Part shown: one piece after another, positions 47,224 to 55,620 of the stretch
Layout of the letters: each line of letters begins with the position of its first letter
Position numbering within the stretch: the stretch's first letter is position 1
Assembly (NCBI GenBank): GCA_003280095.1
Contig: QCGA01000002.1
Span: 52,643-116,642, forward strand
Reading direction: 5' to 3'
From: Prochlorococcus sp. AG-363-O16
Lineage (GTDB): Bacteria > Cyanobacteriota > Cyanobacteriia > PCC-6307 > Cyanobiaceae
Length of the DNA: 64,000 bases
Program-made: the position numbers and the translations under genes
The notes under the pieces: generated by a model
Told to the model about the DNA's origin: nothing
Database searches by the model: none
What the model saw: the letters and a program-made list of their open reading frames with translations, nothing else

Positions 47224-48951
47224 ATGAGTACTGGTATAGCTAAGAATTCCTTGGGAGAGCAGACCGCACACTTGAAATTTGCCAAGGCTTGTGATTTGCA
47301 TCAAGGCTCTACTCCTAAGGATGCAATCCCCTTGTATTTGGAATTGTGGAATTCAATTAAACATGAACGTTCAGGGATCAATGCTGCGGCTATTTTTCGA
47401 CAGATTAAAGAGCCTAAGAAGGCAATAAAAACCCTTAGGGAAGTAGTTACCTACTATCCTAATAGTGGCCCAGCTTGGGGTAATTTAGGTAATAATTTGT
47501 TTGATTCTGGTGATTCACAAGCTGCGGTTGGTTCATATATAAGAGCGATAAGAGAAGGGCATCAGTCTACCGATCTTATAGCAAGTTTAGTTAATGCTTT
47601 AAAAGCCTCAAGTATGCCTAATTTGGCATTGAAACTTTCACTCGGTGCTTTTTATGCTGGCTATACAGATGTCTCTATAAACATCATTGAAATTGTTGCT
47701 GATAAAGGATATTCTGAAGAACCTGAATTAGCAAGTTGGATAGATTATGTTGTAGATTCAATCACAAAAAATATTACCAAAAAAGGTATAATGCAAGTGA
47801 GGAAGGCACTTGCCGTTGCCAGTGTTTTGTCGTCACTAAATAGGCTTGAAAAGGCAGATCGAATTTTGACTCTCGCAAAATATGTTGTAGTAGAGGACCA
47901 AGATATTCAGAAAAAATATCACATGCTAAACACCTACATATGGAATTTGGCATGCTCAATGTTAGGTAATGGAGAATTGAAAAAGGGTTGGACTTATTAT
48001 GATGCTGGTCTTTTGGTTCCAGCTCAGGGAAAGCAAAAATATCAAAGATCTTTATTTAAGCCTTTTCCTATTACCAAGATACCAATCTGGAGAGGAGAAA
48101 ATGTTGCAGGTAAAAATATTCTTATTTTAGGAGAACAAGGAATAGGTGATACCATGATGTTCACTTTAATCTTAGATGAATTTATAAAAAGATATAGACC
48201 AAAAATCACTTTTTGTCCTGGTGATCGACTTCTAAGTATTTATAAAAGATCATTTGTAAGTAAAGAAATAAAGATCGTTTCAAGTAAAGAGATTATGGAA
48301 GAGAAACCTGAGGAATTTCATGCCCAAATTCCTATTGGTAGTCTTTTGAAGTTCCTTGCACCTGATATGCAAAAGCCATATTTGAGAAAACCATTATTAA
48401 TAGCCAATGATTTAACTAGTAATAAATTACAAACTCGTTATAAGCGTTCATCTAAGGATCGACCTTTGGTTGGAATTAGTTGGCGAGGTGGTGCTGGTAA
48501 AAAGAGTCGAGTTCAAGTAAAGAGTATGGAGCTATCTAAATTACTAGAAAAGATAAGCGATCTGCCTTGTGATTTAATTAGTCTCCAATATGGCGATTGT
48601 CAGAAATATGTTCAAAATGTTACGAAAAAAATAGGTCGACCAGTGATTTATGACACCACAGTTAATGCCCTCAAAGATATGGATCGATGGTTGGCTCAGG
48701 TATCTCTATGCGATTTTGTAGTAAGTGTTGCAAACACAACAGTTCACGGAAGTGGTGGGCTTGGAATTCCTACTTGTTGCCTCGTTCCAAAACATCATGA
48801 TTGGAGGTGGATTAAGCCATCGAAAGGAATTAAAAATTCCTATTGGTATAGTTCTGTTGACGCTATTATTCAAGACGAACCAAATTCCTGGGATCAAGAA
48901 TTGATTGCTATGAGAACTTGGCTTTTAGAACACATGGCCGAGTATGATTAA
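47224..48951 (+). CDS. TPR-containing GT-B glycosyltransferase
   Basis: A 575-residue protein with about three or four N-terminal tetratricopeptide repeats (residues ~15-150; the clearest run is YPNSGPAWGNLGNNLFDSGD) followed by a region with WGNGWTYYDAGL-like motifs and a C-terminal glycosyltransferase region with LGEQGIGDTMMFT (donor-domain loop), ISWRGGAGKKSR (near residue 417) and SVANTTVHGSGGLGIPTCCLVP. TPR plus a GT9/GT41-like catalytic unit is the plan of protein O-glycosyltransferases. It starts the run of four genes leading to the RTX gene. Donor and target unknown. Confidence 0.8.
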   Translation: MSTGIAKNSLGEQTAHLKFAKACDLHQGSTPKDAIPLYLELWNSIKHERSGINAAAIFRQIKEPKKAIKTLREVVTYYPNSGPAWGNLGNNLFDSGDSQAAVGSYIRAIREGHQSTDLIASLVNALKASSMPNLALKLSLGAFYAGYTDVSINIIEIVADKGYSEEPELASWIDYVVDSITKNITKKGIMQVRKALAVASVLSSLNRLEKADRILTLAKYVVVEDQDIQKKYHMLNTYIWNLACSMLGNGELKKGWTYYDAGLLVPAQGKQKYQRSLFKPFPITKIPIWRGENVAGKNILILGEQGIGDTMMFTLILDEFIKRYRPKITFCPGDRLLSIYKRSFVSKEIKIVSSKEIMEEKPEEFHAQIPIGSLLKFLAPDMQKPYLRKPLLIANDLTSNKLQTRYKRSSKDRPLVGISWRGGAGKKSRVQVKSMELSKLLEKISDLPCDLISLQYGDCQKYVQNVTKKIGRPVIYDTTVNALKDMDRWLAQVSLCDFVVSVANTTVHGSGGLGIPTCCLVPKHHDWRWIKPSKGIKNSYWYSSVDAIIQDEPNSWDQELIAMRTWLLEHMAEYD

Positions 48952-48997
48952 ATTAAGTCAATCAGGGCGTTCAAGCTCACTTACATTTTCATGAGTC

Positions 48998-50035
48998 ATG
49001 ACTATTTTTGATTATTTTGCTAAGGGACAATTTGACAAAACAGTTTCCGAATATGAGAAGTTGCAAACTCCAACTGGAGAGGATAAGTTGGTTGCTGCAG
49101 GAGCATATTTTCGAATCGGAGAGTTGACAAAGTCTATTAATCTCTGTGAAGAAATATATAACGAAATGGCTGATAGGTTAGATTACATATCACTTTATGG
49201 CGCTGTTTTACGTAATTCAGGTAAACTGGCAGAAGCAAAGAAATTGTTTGATCATGGGCTGGAAATTGGAGGAAGATTGTTACCTTCATTTATGAATAAT
49301 TATTCAAATTTATTAGTAGACTTGGGAGACAATGACCAAGCATTGAAAATTCTTGAGGAACTTGTATCAAATGATCCTAATTATCAGGATGCTGTATTAA
49401 ATATACGTCGTATAAAGGATTTAAATTCCAATGAAAAGTTGGAATCAACAGAGATTAATGAGAATGAATTGGCTTTTCCTGAGCCTGATGAATTTGACCC
49501 TTTTTTGCTTGCATTTAGTGATGAGGAGAGTCAATATACTATTTCTCATTATCTTAAGAAGAATCAAAAAGATAATACGCAGGATGTTACCAATACCGAA
49601 GATTTACAAAATAAGCCTCCAGAAAAGTTAAATGAATTACTCACTACAGATAATGAGGAATTATTTCGTTTAGCTAAAGCTAATATTCAAGCAAACCCTG
49701 AATTAACTATTAAAACTTGTAATAAGCTTATTAAGAAAGGTTGTTCTCCTAGAGCTTTAAATGCTGTAGCTGCTGAAGCATACATTAAACTTTCTAAATT
49801 GGATTTGGCTGAGTTGTTCTATACCAAGGCTTTGGCAGAGGGAATACAAACAGTTGATATATATGTAAACCTTGCACAGCTTTGTAGAATCCGAAATGCG
49901 TTTACAGAAGCTTTTCATTATCTAGAGCAGGCTAAAAAGTTAGATGTACCCAACGAAATTGTTAATAAGATATCTGAAGAATTGGAAGAACAGTTAAAAA
50001 ATGATCAGAATAAGTCCACAGTATTTCCAGAATAG
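48998..50035 (+). CDS. TPR repeat protein
   Basis: A 345-residue acidic protein made of helical repeats, with TPR-like units about residues 5-125 (GKLAEAKKLFDHGLEIGGRLLPSFMNNYSNLLVDLGD) and again from 225-330 (KLDLAELFYTKALAEGIQTVDIYVNLAQLCR), and a polar middle linker rich in Asn/Glu (about 145-210). No catalytic motif is visible. It lies between two glycosyltransferase genes and is probably a scaffold that brings the enzymes and the surface protein together. The ATG at 48998 is preferred; an ATG seven bases earlier is in another frame and closed quickly. Confidence 0.78.
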   Translation: MTIFDYFAKGQFDKTVSEYEKLQTPTGEDKLVAAGAYFRIGELTKSINLCEEIYNEMADRLDYISLYGAVLRNSGKLAEAKKLFDHGLEIGGRLLPSFMNNYSNLLVDLGDNDQALKILEELVSNDPNYQDAVLNIRRIKDLNSNEKLESTEINENELAFPEPDEFDPFLLAFSDEESQYTISHYLKKNQKDNTQDVTNTEDLQNKPPEKLNELLTTDNEELFRLAKANIQANPELTIKTCNKLIKKGCSPRALNAVAAEAYIKLSKLDLAELFYTKALAEGIQTVDIYVNLAQLCRIRNAFTEAFHYLEQAKKLDVPNEIVNKISEELEEQLKNDQNKSTVFPE

Positions 50036-50062
50036 GAATTCTAAATAAGTAATAATATAGAT

Positions 50063-51289
50063 ATGGAGTCGAACACAAGTTATGTGATACCAAATTTTAG
50101 GGTAGGAGACATGTTGTATATCGGTAACCAGGATAATATTGGATTTATGCTTCTTAAGTATGCAAGGTCTATGGGCCACAGGGCCTGGTTAATAATGCAA
50201 GAGAGAGGAATTAATAGAAGTGATCCCGATTACTTCAAAGAAGGATTATATGATGAATATAAGGAATATATTCTTCCTTCTGAGATTTTGCATCATTTGT
50301 TAGGTCATATCGGAAATCTTTCGGGAATACACCTTTTCTCTACAGGTATAGAGATTATGTTTATGCTGAAGTATGCGAATGATACTAATAATCACCATAT
50401 TATCCCAACAGGTAGTGATTTATCTACCTGGCCTTTTGTTGATGAAACGACTGCGTTAATGCCAACCTATTTAACGTATAAGAAATTCTTCTATCCAAAT
50501 AGATTTAAAATAAACTCAATCTTTACATCGCAATTGGATTGTATTTATTCAGCAATATCTCTTGGTCTTCAGGATAGGTTAGTCCCATGGGTTTATCCCG
50601 TACCTTTAGAGTATATGAAGCAGCGTCCTCAATATCACATAATAAATAAAGATCTTGATACCAATCAAGATTCTGATAACAGAATATTTTTCTTGCCTGG
50701 GAGAAAGAACGGAGATCCAATGTATTCTCATTACAAAGGTATTCAATCAATTCTTTCCGGGATAGAATATTTCGCCTCAAATTATAACCAAAAATTATTA
50801 GAAAAAATATATATAATTAATGTAGATCATGGCAATCGAAATATCAGCTATGGACGAAATGAGTTCAAGGAGGAACTCAACAAAATTGCCCTCAAATACC
50901 CTTTGAATGTTTTTCATGTACGCAACCTGGAGGCGTTGGAATTTTGGAGTTTTCTGCAAGATGAGCGTATGGCTGTCATAGATCAATTTGGGCAATTTCA
51001 TGGACTTTTGGGAGGTATTGGAAGGGAGTCTGCTGCTCTAGGCCGACCAGTATTGACAGGTTGTATTTCTACATCTGACAAACATACAAGAGATTTTTAT
51101 GGAGATGATCCACCAATCTTTACAGCATCAACACCAGAAGAAATAGGAAAATTTATGTTGGATTTTGCTTTCTTATCTAATCAGGAACTCACAAAACTTA
51201 GTATCAAAATAGCTAAATGGGGTCAGAAAGTATTTGATCCTGAATATGCATATGAATCTATATTTAACCATATTGGCTTGAAGGCGTAG
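50063..51289 (+). CDS. GT-B-like glycosyltransferase (putative)
   Basis: A 408-residue protein I do not recognise at family level, but the C-terminal half (AVIDQFGQFHGLLGGIGRESAALGRPVLTGC and PPIFTASTPEEIGKFML) looks like the donor domain of GT-B glycosyltransferases, and the N-terminus starts a Rossmann-like pattern (VPNFRVGDMLYIGNQDNIGFMLLKYARSMGH). The mid-region (residues ~160-260) lacks known motifs. It is between the TPR gene and a GT4 gene with 27 and 4 bp spacing, so an operon is likely. Confidence 0.6.
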   Translation: MESNTSYVIPNFRVGDMLYIGNQDNIGFMLLKYARSMGHRAWLIMQERGINRSDPDYFKEGLYDEYKEYILPSEILHHLLGHIGNLSGIHLFSTGIEIMFMLKYANDTNNHHIIPTGSDLSTWPFVDETTALMPTYLTYKKFFYPNRFKINSIFTSQLDCIYSAISLGLQDRLVPWVYPVPLEYMKQRPQYHIINKDLDTNQDSDNRIFFLPGRKNGDPMYSHYKGIQSILSGIEYFASNYNQKLLEKIYIINVDHGNRNISYGRNEFKEELNKIALKYPLNVFHVRNLEALEFWSFLQDERMAVIDQFGQFHGLLGGIGRESAALGRPVLTGCISTSDKHTRDFYGDDPPIFTASTPEEIGKFMLDFAFLSNQELTKLSIKIAKWGQKVFDPEYAYESIFNHIGLKA

Positions 51290-51293
51290 AAAA

Positions 51294-52460
51294 ATGAGAA
51301 TACTTTTCATTCATAATAATCAACCAGGTCAGTTTAAGTATTTGATCTCAGCCTTGTTAAATAAAGGGCATGATGTTACTTTTTTAAGTAGTTTCAGAGG
51401 AACTCCTAATCCCAAAATTAAACAATATTGGGCGAAGAAACCAACCGAAAAGTCAGAAGAGGCAGCAAGCTATTTTCAAATTGTCTTAGAGCAATTAGCC
51501 CGTAAAAGGACATTTGATTTAATTATAAGTCATTCAGGTTTTTTTTGCGGGACATACGCAAAATATTTTTTTCCTAATACCCCTTTAATTGCTTATTTGG
51601 AATGGTGGTTTTCCAGCGATCAATCTCAAAAAATCATTCCTACTCCTTTTATTAACCATACGGATGACATTTATTCAGCTTTATATTTACGAAACAAAAC
51701 CACCTCTCTAGAACTTGCCGAGGCAGATGCAATTGTTTGCCCTACTGATTGGCAAGCTAGGTTTTTACCTTCTTTTTTTAAGTCAAAATTGCATGTAATT
51801 TTTGATGGTGTGCCTGATCATGGAATTGTTAATCAAAGTTTTGCTCCACCTGCGCAAGGATATGTCTCTTATTCTTCGAGAGGTCTAGAACCTATTCGGT
51901 GCTTTCCAGAGTTTATTCAGTCAATTCCGTACTTGCGGCGGTTAGGAGTTGATTTGCCAATACTTATATTAGGTGCAGATAAGATTCATTATGGATGTGG
52001 GTCACCGGATAAGGTTATAAAGTCTTTTCGCAAGTGGGGCATAAAATATCTCGAGAAAAACCGAGCAATTACCAATGTGCATTTTTTAGGGAAGCTTAAG
52101 TACAATTCATATCTGTCAGTTTTAAAGAAAACAGATTTGCATGTTCACTTGACTCAACCGTTTGTGCCAAGTTGGAGCTTATTTGACGCGATATCACTCG
52201 GAACTAACGTCTTGGCTGGAGATAATGAGTCAACCAATGATATTATTTCAATCTCATCAAATGTACAGGCAACTTCTAATACATTCTCTCCTTTAGCACT
52301 GGCTCAAGATATAAAGAAAGCATTGCCTGAATATAATTTGGCAGATACAGTTTCAACCCATTCCGGACCATTAAGTCTAGAATCAGAATTTTTCAATACT
52401 TACGGTTTGGATTCATGCTTAAAAAAGTGGTTTCAATTAATTGATCGCTTAACTAAATAA
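51294..52460 (+). CDS. GT4 family glycosyltransferase (paralogue of the 40.4 kb gene)
   Basis: A 388-residue GT-B enzyme beginning MRILFIHNNQPGQFKYLISAL, close in pattern to the gene at 40.4 kb, with LILGADKIHYGCGSPDK and QPFVPSWSLFDAISLGTNVLAGDNESTNDI as donor-site blocks; compared with the paralogue the usual glutamates are partly replaced, so activity or donor may differ. Starts 4 bp after the previous stop. It is the last gene before the 407-bp leader of the RTX-type gene. Confidence 0.83.
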   Translation: MRILFIHNNQPGQFKYLISALLNKGHDVTFLSSFRGTPNPKIKQYWAKKPTEKSEEAASYFQIVLEQLARKRTFDLIISHSGFFCGTYAKYFFPNTPLIAYLEWWFSSDQSQKIIPTPFINHTDDIYSALYLRNKTTSLELAEADAIVCPTDWQARFLPSFFKSKLHVIFDGVPDHGIVNQSFAPPAQGYVSYSSRGLEPIRCFPEFIQSIPYLRRLGVDLPILILGADKIHYGCGSPDKVIKSFRKWGIKYLEKNRAITNVHFLGKLKYNSYLSVLKKTDLHVHLTQPFVPSWSLFDAISLGTNVLAGDNESTNDIISISSNVQATSNTFSPLALAQDIKKALPEYNLADTVSTHSGPLSLESEFFNTYGLDSCLKKWFQLIDRLTK

Positions 52461-52867
52461 ATTTTTTGGCACTAAATATTCTATCAATTGCAGATGAATG
52501 ACAAATAATTCGGGAGCCAAGATGTGAAGTAAACCAAAAAATCGATATAATACTCTCAACTATAGAATTTTTAACTTATTCAAAGAATCTTAAACCCAAT
52601 GATTTTTTGATTTGCTGCGTGAATGTTGTTTTTTTGATAGCCCCCAGCAATTATTAAATGTATAAATCAAGAAGGAAATGAACCTTGGTTGCACTTAAAA
52701 AAGATAAGATATGAGTGTTCACTGTAGCTATTGGCACACTGCAAATGTATTGACATCAACACAGGCTGAATGTCAGCTATTTCATTGCAAAAGTTGTCCT
52801 ATATGATATTCTCGTTTGGCGGTACTAACCGCAGAAAAGAACCCTTACTTAACCCGCTGCATTTTCA
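52461..52867 (+). other. 407-bp leader region before the RTX-type gene
   Basis: The largest gap in the window. I find no gene, tRNA or known RNA. Elements noted: a TTGACA at 52750-52755, a TTGCAA at 52785-52790, a TATGAT at 52802-52807 that could be a -10 (start of transcription near 52814), and a small hairpin GCGGT/ACCGC at 52819-52832 with loop ACTA. No Shine-Dalgarno-like sequence precedes the ATG at 52868. Promoter use is unproven; such a long leader before a single presumably abundant product suggests dedicated control or an unrecognised small RNA. Confidence 0.45.
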
Positions 52868-54568
52868 ATGGCAATTTTCGGGCTCAATACTGCGGGGCAG
52901 GCGTTAACTGCCACTACCGCAGCTGACACCATCCTTTATTTCGGAGCAACAGCTTCAGCAAGAAACGTAACTGTTCAAGCTGGTGACGGAAATGACGTTA
53001 TTTGGCTTGGTCCTCAGGGATTTACAGCCTCTAACACCGGTACGGTCACCTGGAGCACATCACTGACTGGAGGCACAGGCTCCACATACAGTGCTGGATT
53101 AGCCGGTCAGGATGTTTCCTATCAAACAGCTGTAACGCTGACTACAGGTGCTGCTGCAACAGGTGTTGCACTAACAGGCATAGTCGTTAGTGGTGTTGTT
53201 ACATCTCAAATTGGAGCTAGAGCGCTTGTTAGCAGTCAGCTCTGGGGTAACGCTGGTAATGACTCCATCTACCTGGCACCTGCATACATAGCTTCCCAAA
53301 CCTCAGTACCTGGCTTGACCAGAGTTAATGATGTAACTATTGGAGGTGGTGCTGGTGATGACGTAATCGGCACAGTTACTTTTGTCAACAACACTGCAGT
53401 AACAGCTTCAGCAGCTACAGGTATTCTTGTTGATTCAGCTTTCATTGAAGGCGGCGGCGGTAACGACACAATTACCTTTATCGCTAACTCTGCTGAAATA
53501 ACAGGTACAACTATTCAAGGTTCACAGGGTGATGACCACGTCCGTGTAGCTAACGCACTAGGAACCTTTAAGAACAGCCAGATTCTTGCTGGTGGTGGTA
53601 ATGACCTCATGTCAGGAGTTACCCTCTCAGCATTTGATACTTCCACACTTGCAGCTGGCGGTGGTAATGACACAATTTCATTCACTGCAGGTGGTGGTGA
53701 CGCAAGTCTCGTCTCTCTTGATACCTTCAACACCCAGTCTGATTACGACGGCAACGACCTGTTGACTGCATCATTCACAGGAAACGCAGGTACTGCATCA
53801 GGTATCACAATCCAAGCTGGTGGTGGTAATGATTCCATCCACCTCACAGTCTCAGCTGCAGATAGCCAGGACAATCTTATACAGCTCAATGCAGGTGATG
53901 ACCTTCTGTCTGCTACCCGCATTAGTGCTACAACTATTGAAGCTGGCGCAGGTAACGACACTATTTCACTTGATAGTGGTGGTTTATTGACCAGCTTCAT
54001 CCAGATGGGTGGTGGTAACGATGTATTCGACTTCGGTGGAAGTGGTGCAGGTGTAATTAGTGGTGTCTCCGGTTCAACTATCTTCGGTGGTGCTGGAGCA
54101 GACAACTTCACAGCTTCTGCTCAAGTCACGAACACACGTCAGACCATTGGCGTTCAGTTCGGTTATTCAGCAGCAACTGATTCCGTTCTCTCTGCTTACG
54201 ACACAATTCAGATCACCAACACAGGTGGTACTTACAACTTCCGTTACTTACCAGGTGGCGCGAACACAACCAGTATGAGTGCTGCGGCCTTCACCGCAAC
54301 TGACGGCTCACTCCAATTCACTGGTACTGTTGCCAGCGACATCACTGCAAGAGTCGAAGCAGTTAGTGAGGCTGGTGTAAGTACAGGATCTACCTTCACA
54401 TTCGTAGATGGCAGCAACCGTCACTTCCTATTCGTCTCCGGTGGTGACTCAACAGTTACAACCGATGACCTACTCGTCCAGGTTGGTACAGGTGGTGTTG
54501 CTTCTGGTGGTTCCATCAATGCAATTAGTGCTAGCGTTGGTATCTCGTTGATCGTTGGTATCGACTGA
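52868..54568 (+). CDS. RTX-type calcium-binding repeat protein, putative S-layer-like surface protein
   Basis: A 566-residue secreted protein with about 13 glycine/aspartate motifs of the type GGGND, GDGND or GAGND, each followed by hydrophobic residues, at residues 38-43, 128-133, 160-166, 196-201, 219-223, 241-246, 263-268, 293-297, 317-322, 341-345, 359-364, 380-385 and 407-412. They are spaced about 20-35 residues apart rather than in the 9-residue runs of toxins, and the segments between look like beta strands. I see no Cys, very few Lys, no Sec signal peptide, and a Thr/Ser/Gly/Ala-rich composition; residues 413-566 are a non-repeat C-terminal region fit for the type I secretion signal. 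Codon use (AAC, GAC, TTC, GGT) and GC content differ from its neighbours. Proposed passenger of the exporter at 44.1 kb. Confidence 0.86.
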   Translation: MAIFGLNTAGQALTATTAADTILYFGATASARNVTVQAGDGNDVIWLGPQGFTASNTGTVTWSTSLTGGTGSTYSAGLAGQDVSYQTAVTLTTGAAATGVALTGIVVSGVVTSQIGARALVSSQLWGNAGNDSIYLAPAYIASQTSVPGLTRVNDVTIGGGAGDDVIGTVTFVNNTAVTASAATGILVDSAFIEGGGGNDTITFIANSAEITGTTIQGSQGDDHVRVANALGTFKNSQILAGGGNDLMSGVTLSAFDTSTLAAGGGNDTISFTAGGGDASLVSLDTFNTQSDYDGNDLLTASFTGNAGTASGITIQAGGGNDSIHLTVSAADSQDNLIQLNAGDDLLSATRISATTIEAGAGNDTISLDSGGLLTSFIQMGGGNDVFDFGGSGAGVISGVSGSTIFGGAGADNFTASAQVTNTRQTIGVQFGYSAATDSVLSAYDTIQITNTGGTYNFRYLPGGANTTSMSAAAFTATDGSLQFTGTVASDITARVEAVSEAGVSTGSTFTFVDGSNRHFLFVSGGDSTVTTDDLLVQVGTGGVASGGSINAISASVGISLIVGID

Positions 54569-54590
54569 TTCAAAGCAGTACTTCAATTCA

Positions 54591-54621
54591 AAAAAAAGGG
54601 CCCATTTAGGGCCCTTTTTTT
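54591..54621 (+). terminator. Strong intrinsic terminator after the RTX-type gene
   Basis: A perfect 13-bp inverted repeat: A7 GGGCCC, loop ATTTA, GGGCCC T7. It lies 22 bp after the stop codon of the RTX-type gene. The A and T runs mean it could also act for transcription from the other side (the minus-strand operon ending at 54865), so it may be bidirectional. Confidence 0.92.
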
Positions 54622-54864
54622 GTGGTGTTCTTTAGCTTGATAATTACCAAGTGGATATAATTTTTTCATAGGCAAATTTTTCTTTTGAGTGGGATTGTCT
54701 TTTTGAATCCAAGTTATCTTTCTTTGAGAGATTTACTCGAAGCTTCTAGTACTCTCAAGGAACGTATTATTAGTTTCTTTTGTTCGTATTGAATGCACCT
54801 TATTTATGTACATATTTCTAGTCGAGAATTTATCGAATTCTAAAAATGATTTTTATAGTATTAA

Positions 54865-55620
54865 TTAGCTTGCCATATTTAGCAGATCTATTAATTTGTC
54901 ACGGGTACCGTACCCTTTTTTGTATCTATATTTGATCAATTTTTTCGGTTCTTTGTGAAATTCTCGAGTTCTCTCATAGCGTTCGATGCTTTCTGTATTT
55001 AGAAAAACATGTATTGGGTGAAAATCGAAGATTTTTAATCCAGGTTTGCTTGCAAGAGGTTTTATGTCTTCTCGCGAATGGTAATAGAGATCTATGTCAT
55101 CACCCCAAAAATAAGGCATACGAATAAGACCATTCCATAATTTCCATGGTTTGAGCTCCATATTGCAACTGGCCGGGAAGAACTGGTTGACGTCATGGGT
55201 TAATCCATTTTTCGAGAACGTCTCGAGGATCCTTGAACTCTGGAACAAGGAGTGACTTCGTACAGATTTAGCTTCGGGCACTATGGCGAACAATTCTTCT
55301 ATCACGTTGTTGACATTATTTCCATTCTGATGGTCACCGTCGAGTAAGAAATTGAAGTTTGGGTGAATACCAAGCTCAAATTGATCATTATTTTTTAATT
55401 GATTTAGGTGCTGAAAGTCGTGGGTAACGAACAAAGTTGCAGCTTTCCCAGAATTTGCTACTAGTGAGATGCAATCTTCGATAATTTCATCTACAGCCCA
55501 GTCAATGTCAAAAGTAAGAAATATACTATTTTCCCAACTATTTGGATCTTCCACTTTTAGAGATTGTACACATTGGAATTTTGGCATATGAATACTTAAT
55601 GAACTATTTTCATTCCTCAA
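54865..55620 (-). CDS. Polysaccharide deacetylase-like protein (WbmS type)
   Basis: A 251-residue protein with NodB-fold-like features: SIFLTFDIDWAVDEII (catalytic/metal Asp pair), ATLFVTHDFQHL, FELGIHPNFN and SVRSHSLFQSS, which supply likely metal-binding His and Asp residues. The pattern matches WbmS-like putative deacetylases found in O-antigen loci with acetamido-uronic acids. Its start overlaps the asnB-like stop by 11 bp, so the two are translationally linked and probably act on the same glycan. Confidence 0.75.
   Translation of the reverse strand: MRNENSSLSIHMPKFQCVQSLKVEDPNSWENSIFLTFDIDWAVDEIIEDCISLVANSGKAATLFVTHDFQHLNQLKNNDQFELGIHPNFNFLLDGDHQNGNNVNNVIEELFAIVPEAKSVRSHSLFQSSRILETFSKNGLTHDVNQFFPASCNMELKPWKLWNGLIRMPYFWGDDIDLYYHSREDIKPLASKPGLKIFDFHPIHVFLNTESIERYERTREFHKEPKKLIKYRYKKGYGTRDKLIDLLNMAS

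Noticed and set aside
53269..54111. Several minus-strand open frames rich in Pro, Ser and Ala under the RTX-type gene.
   Set aside because: They are the antisense of GGT/GAC/GCA-rich repeat codons and have no family resemblance or own start signals.
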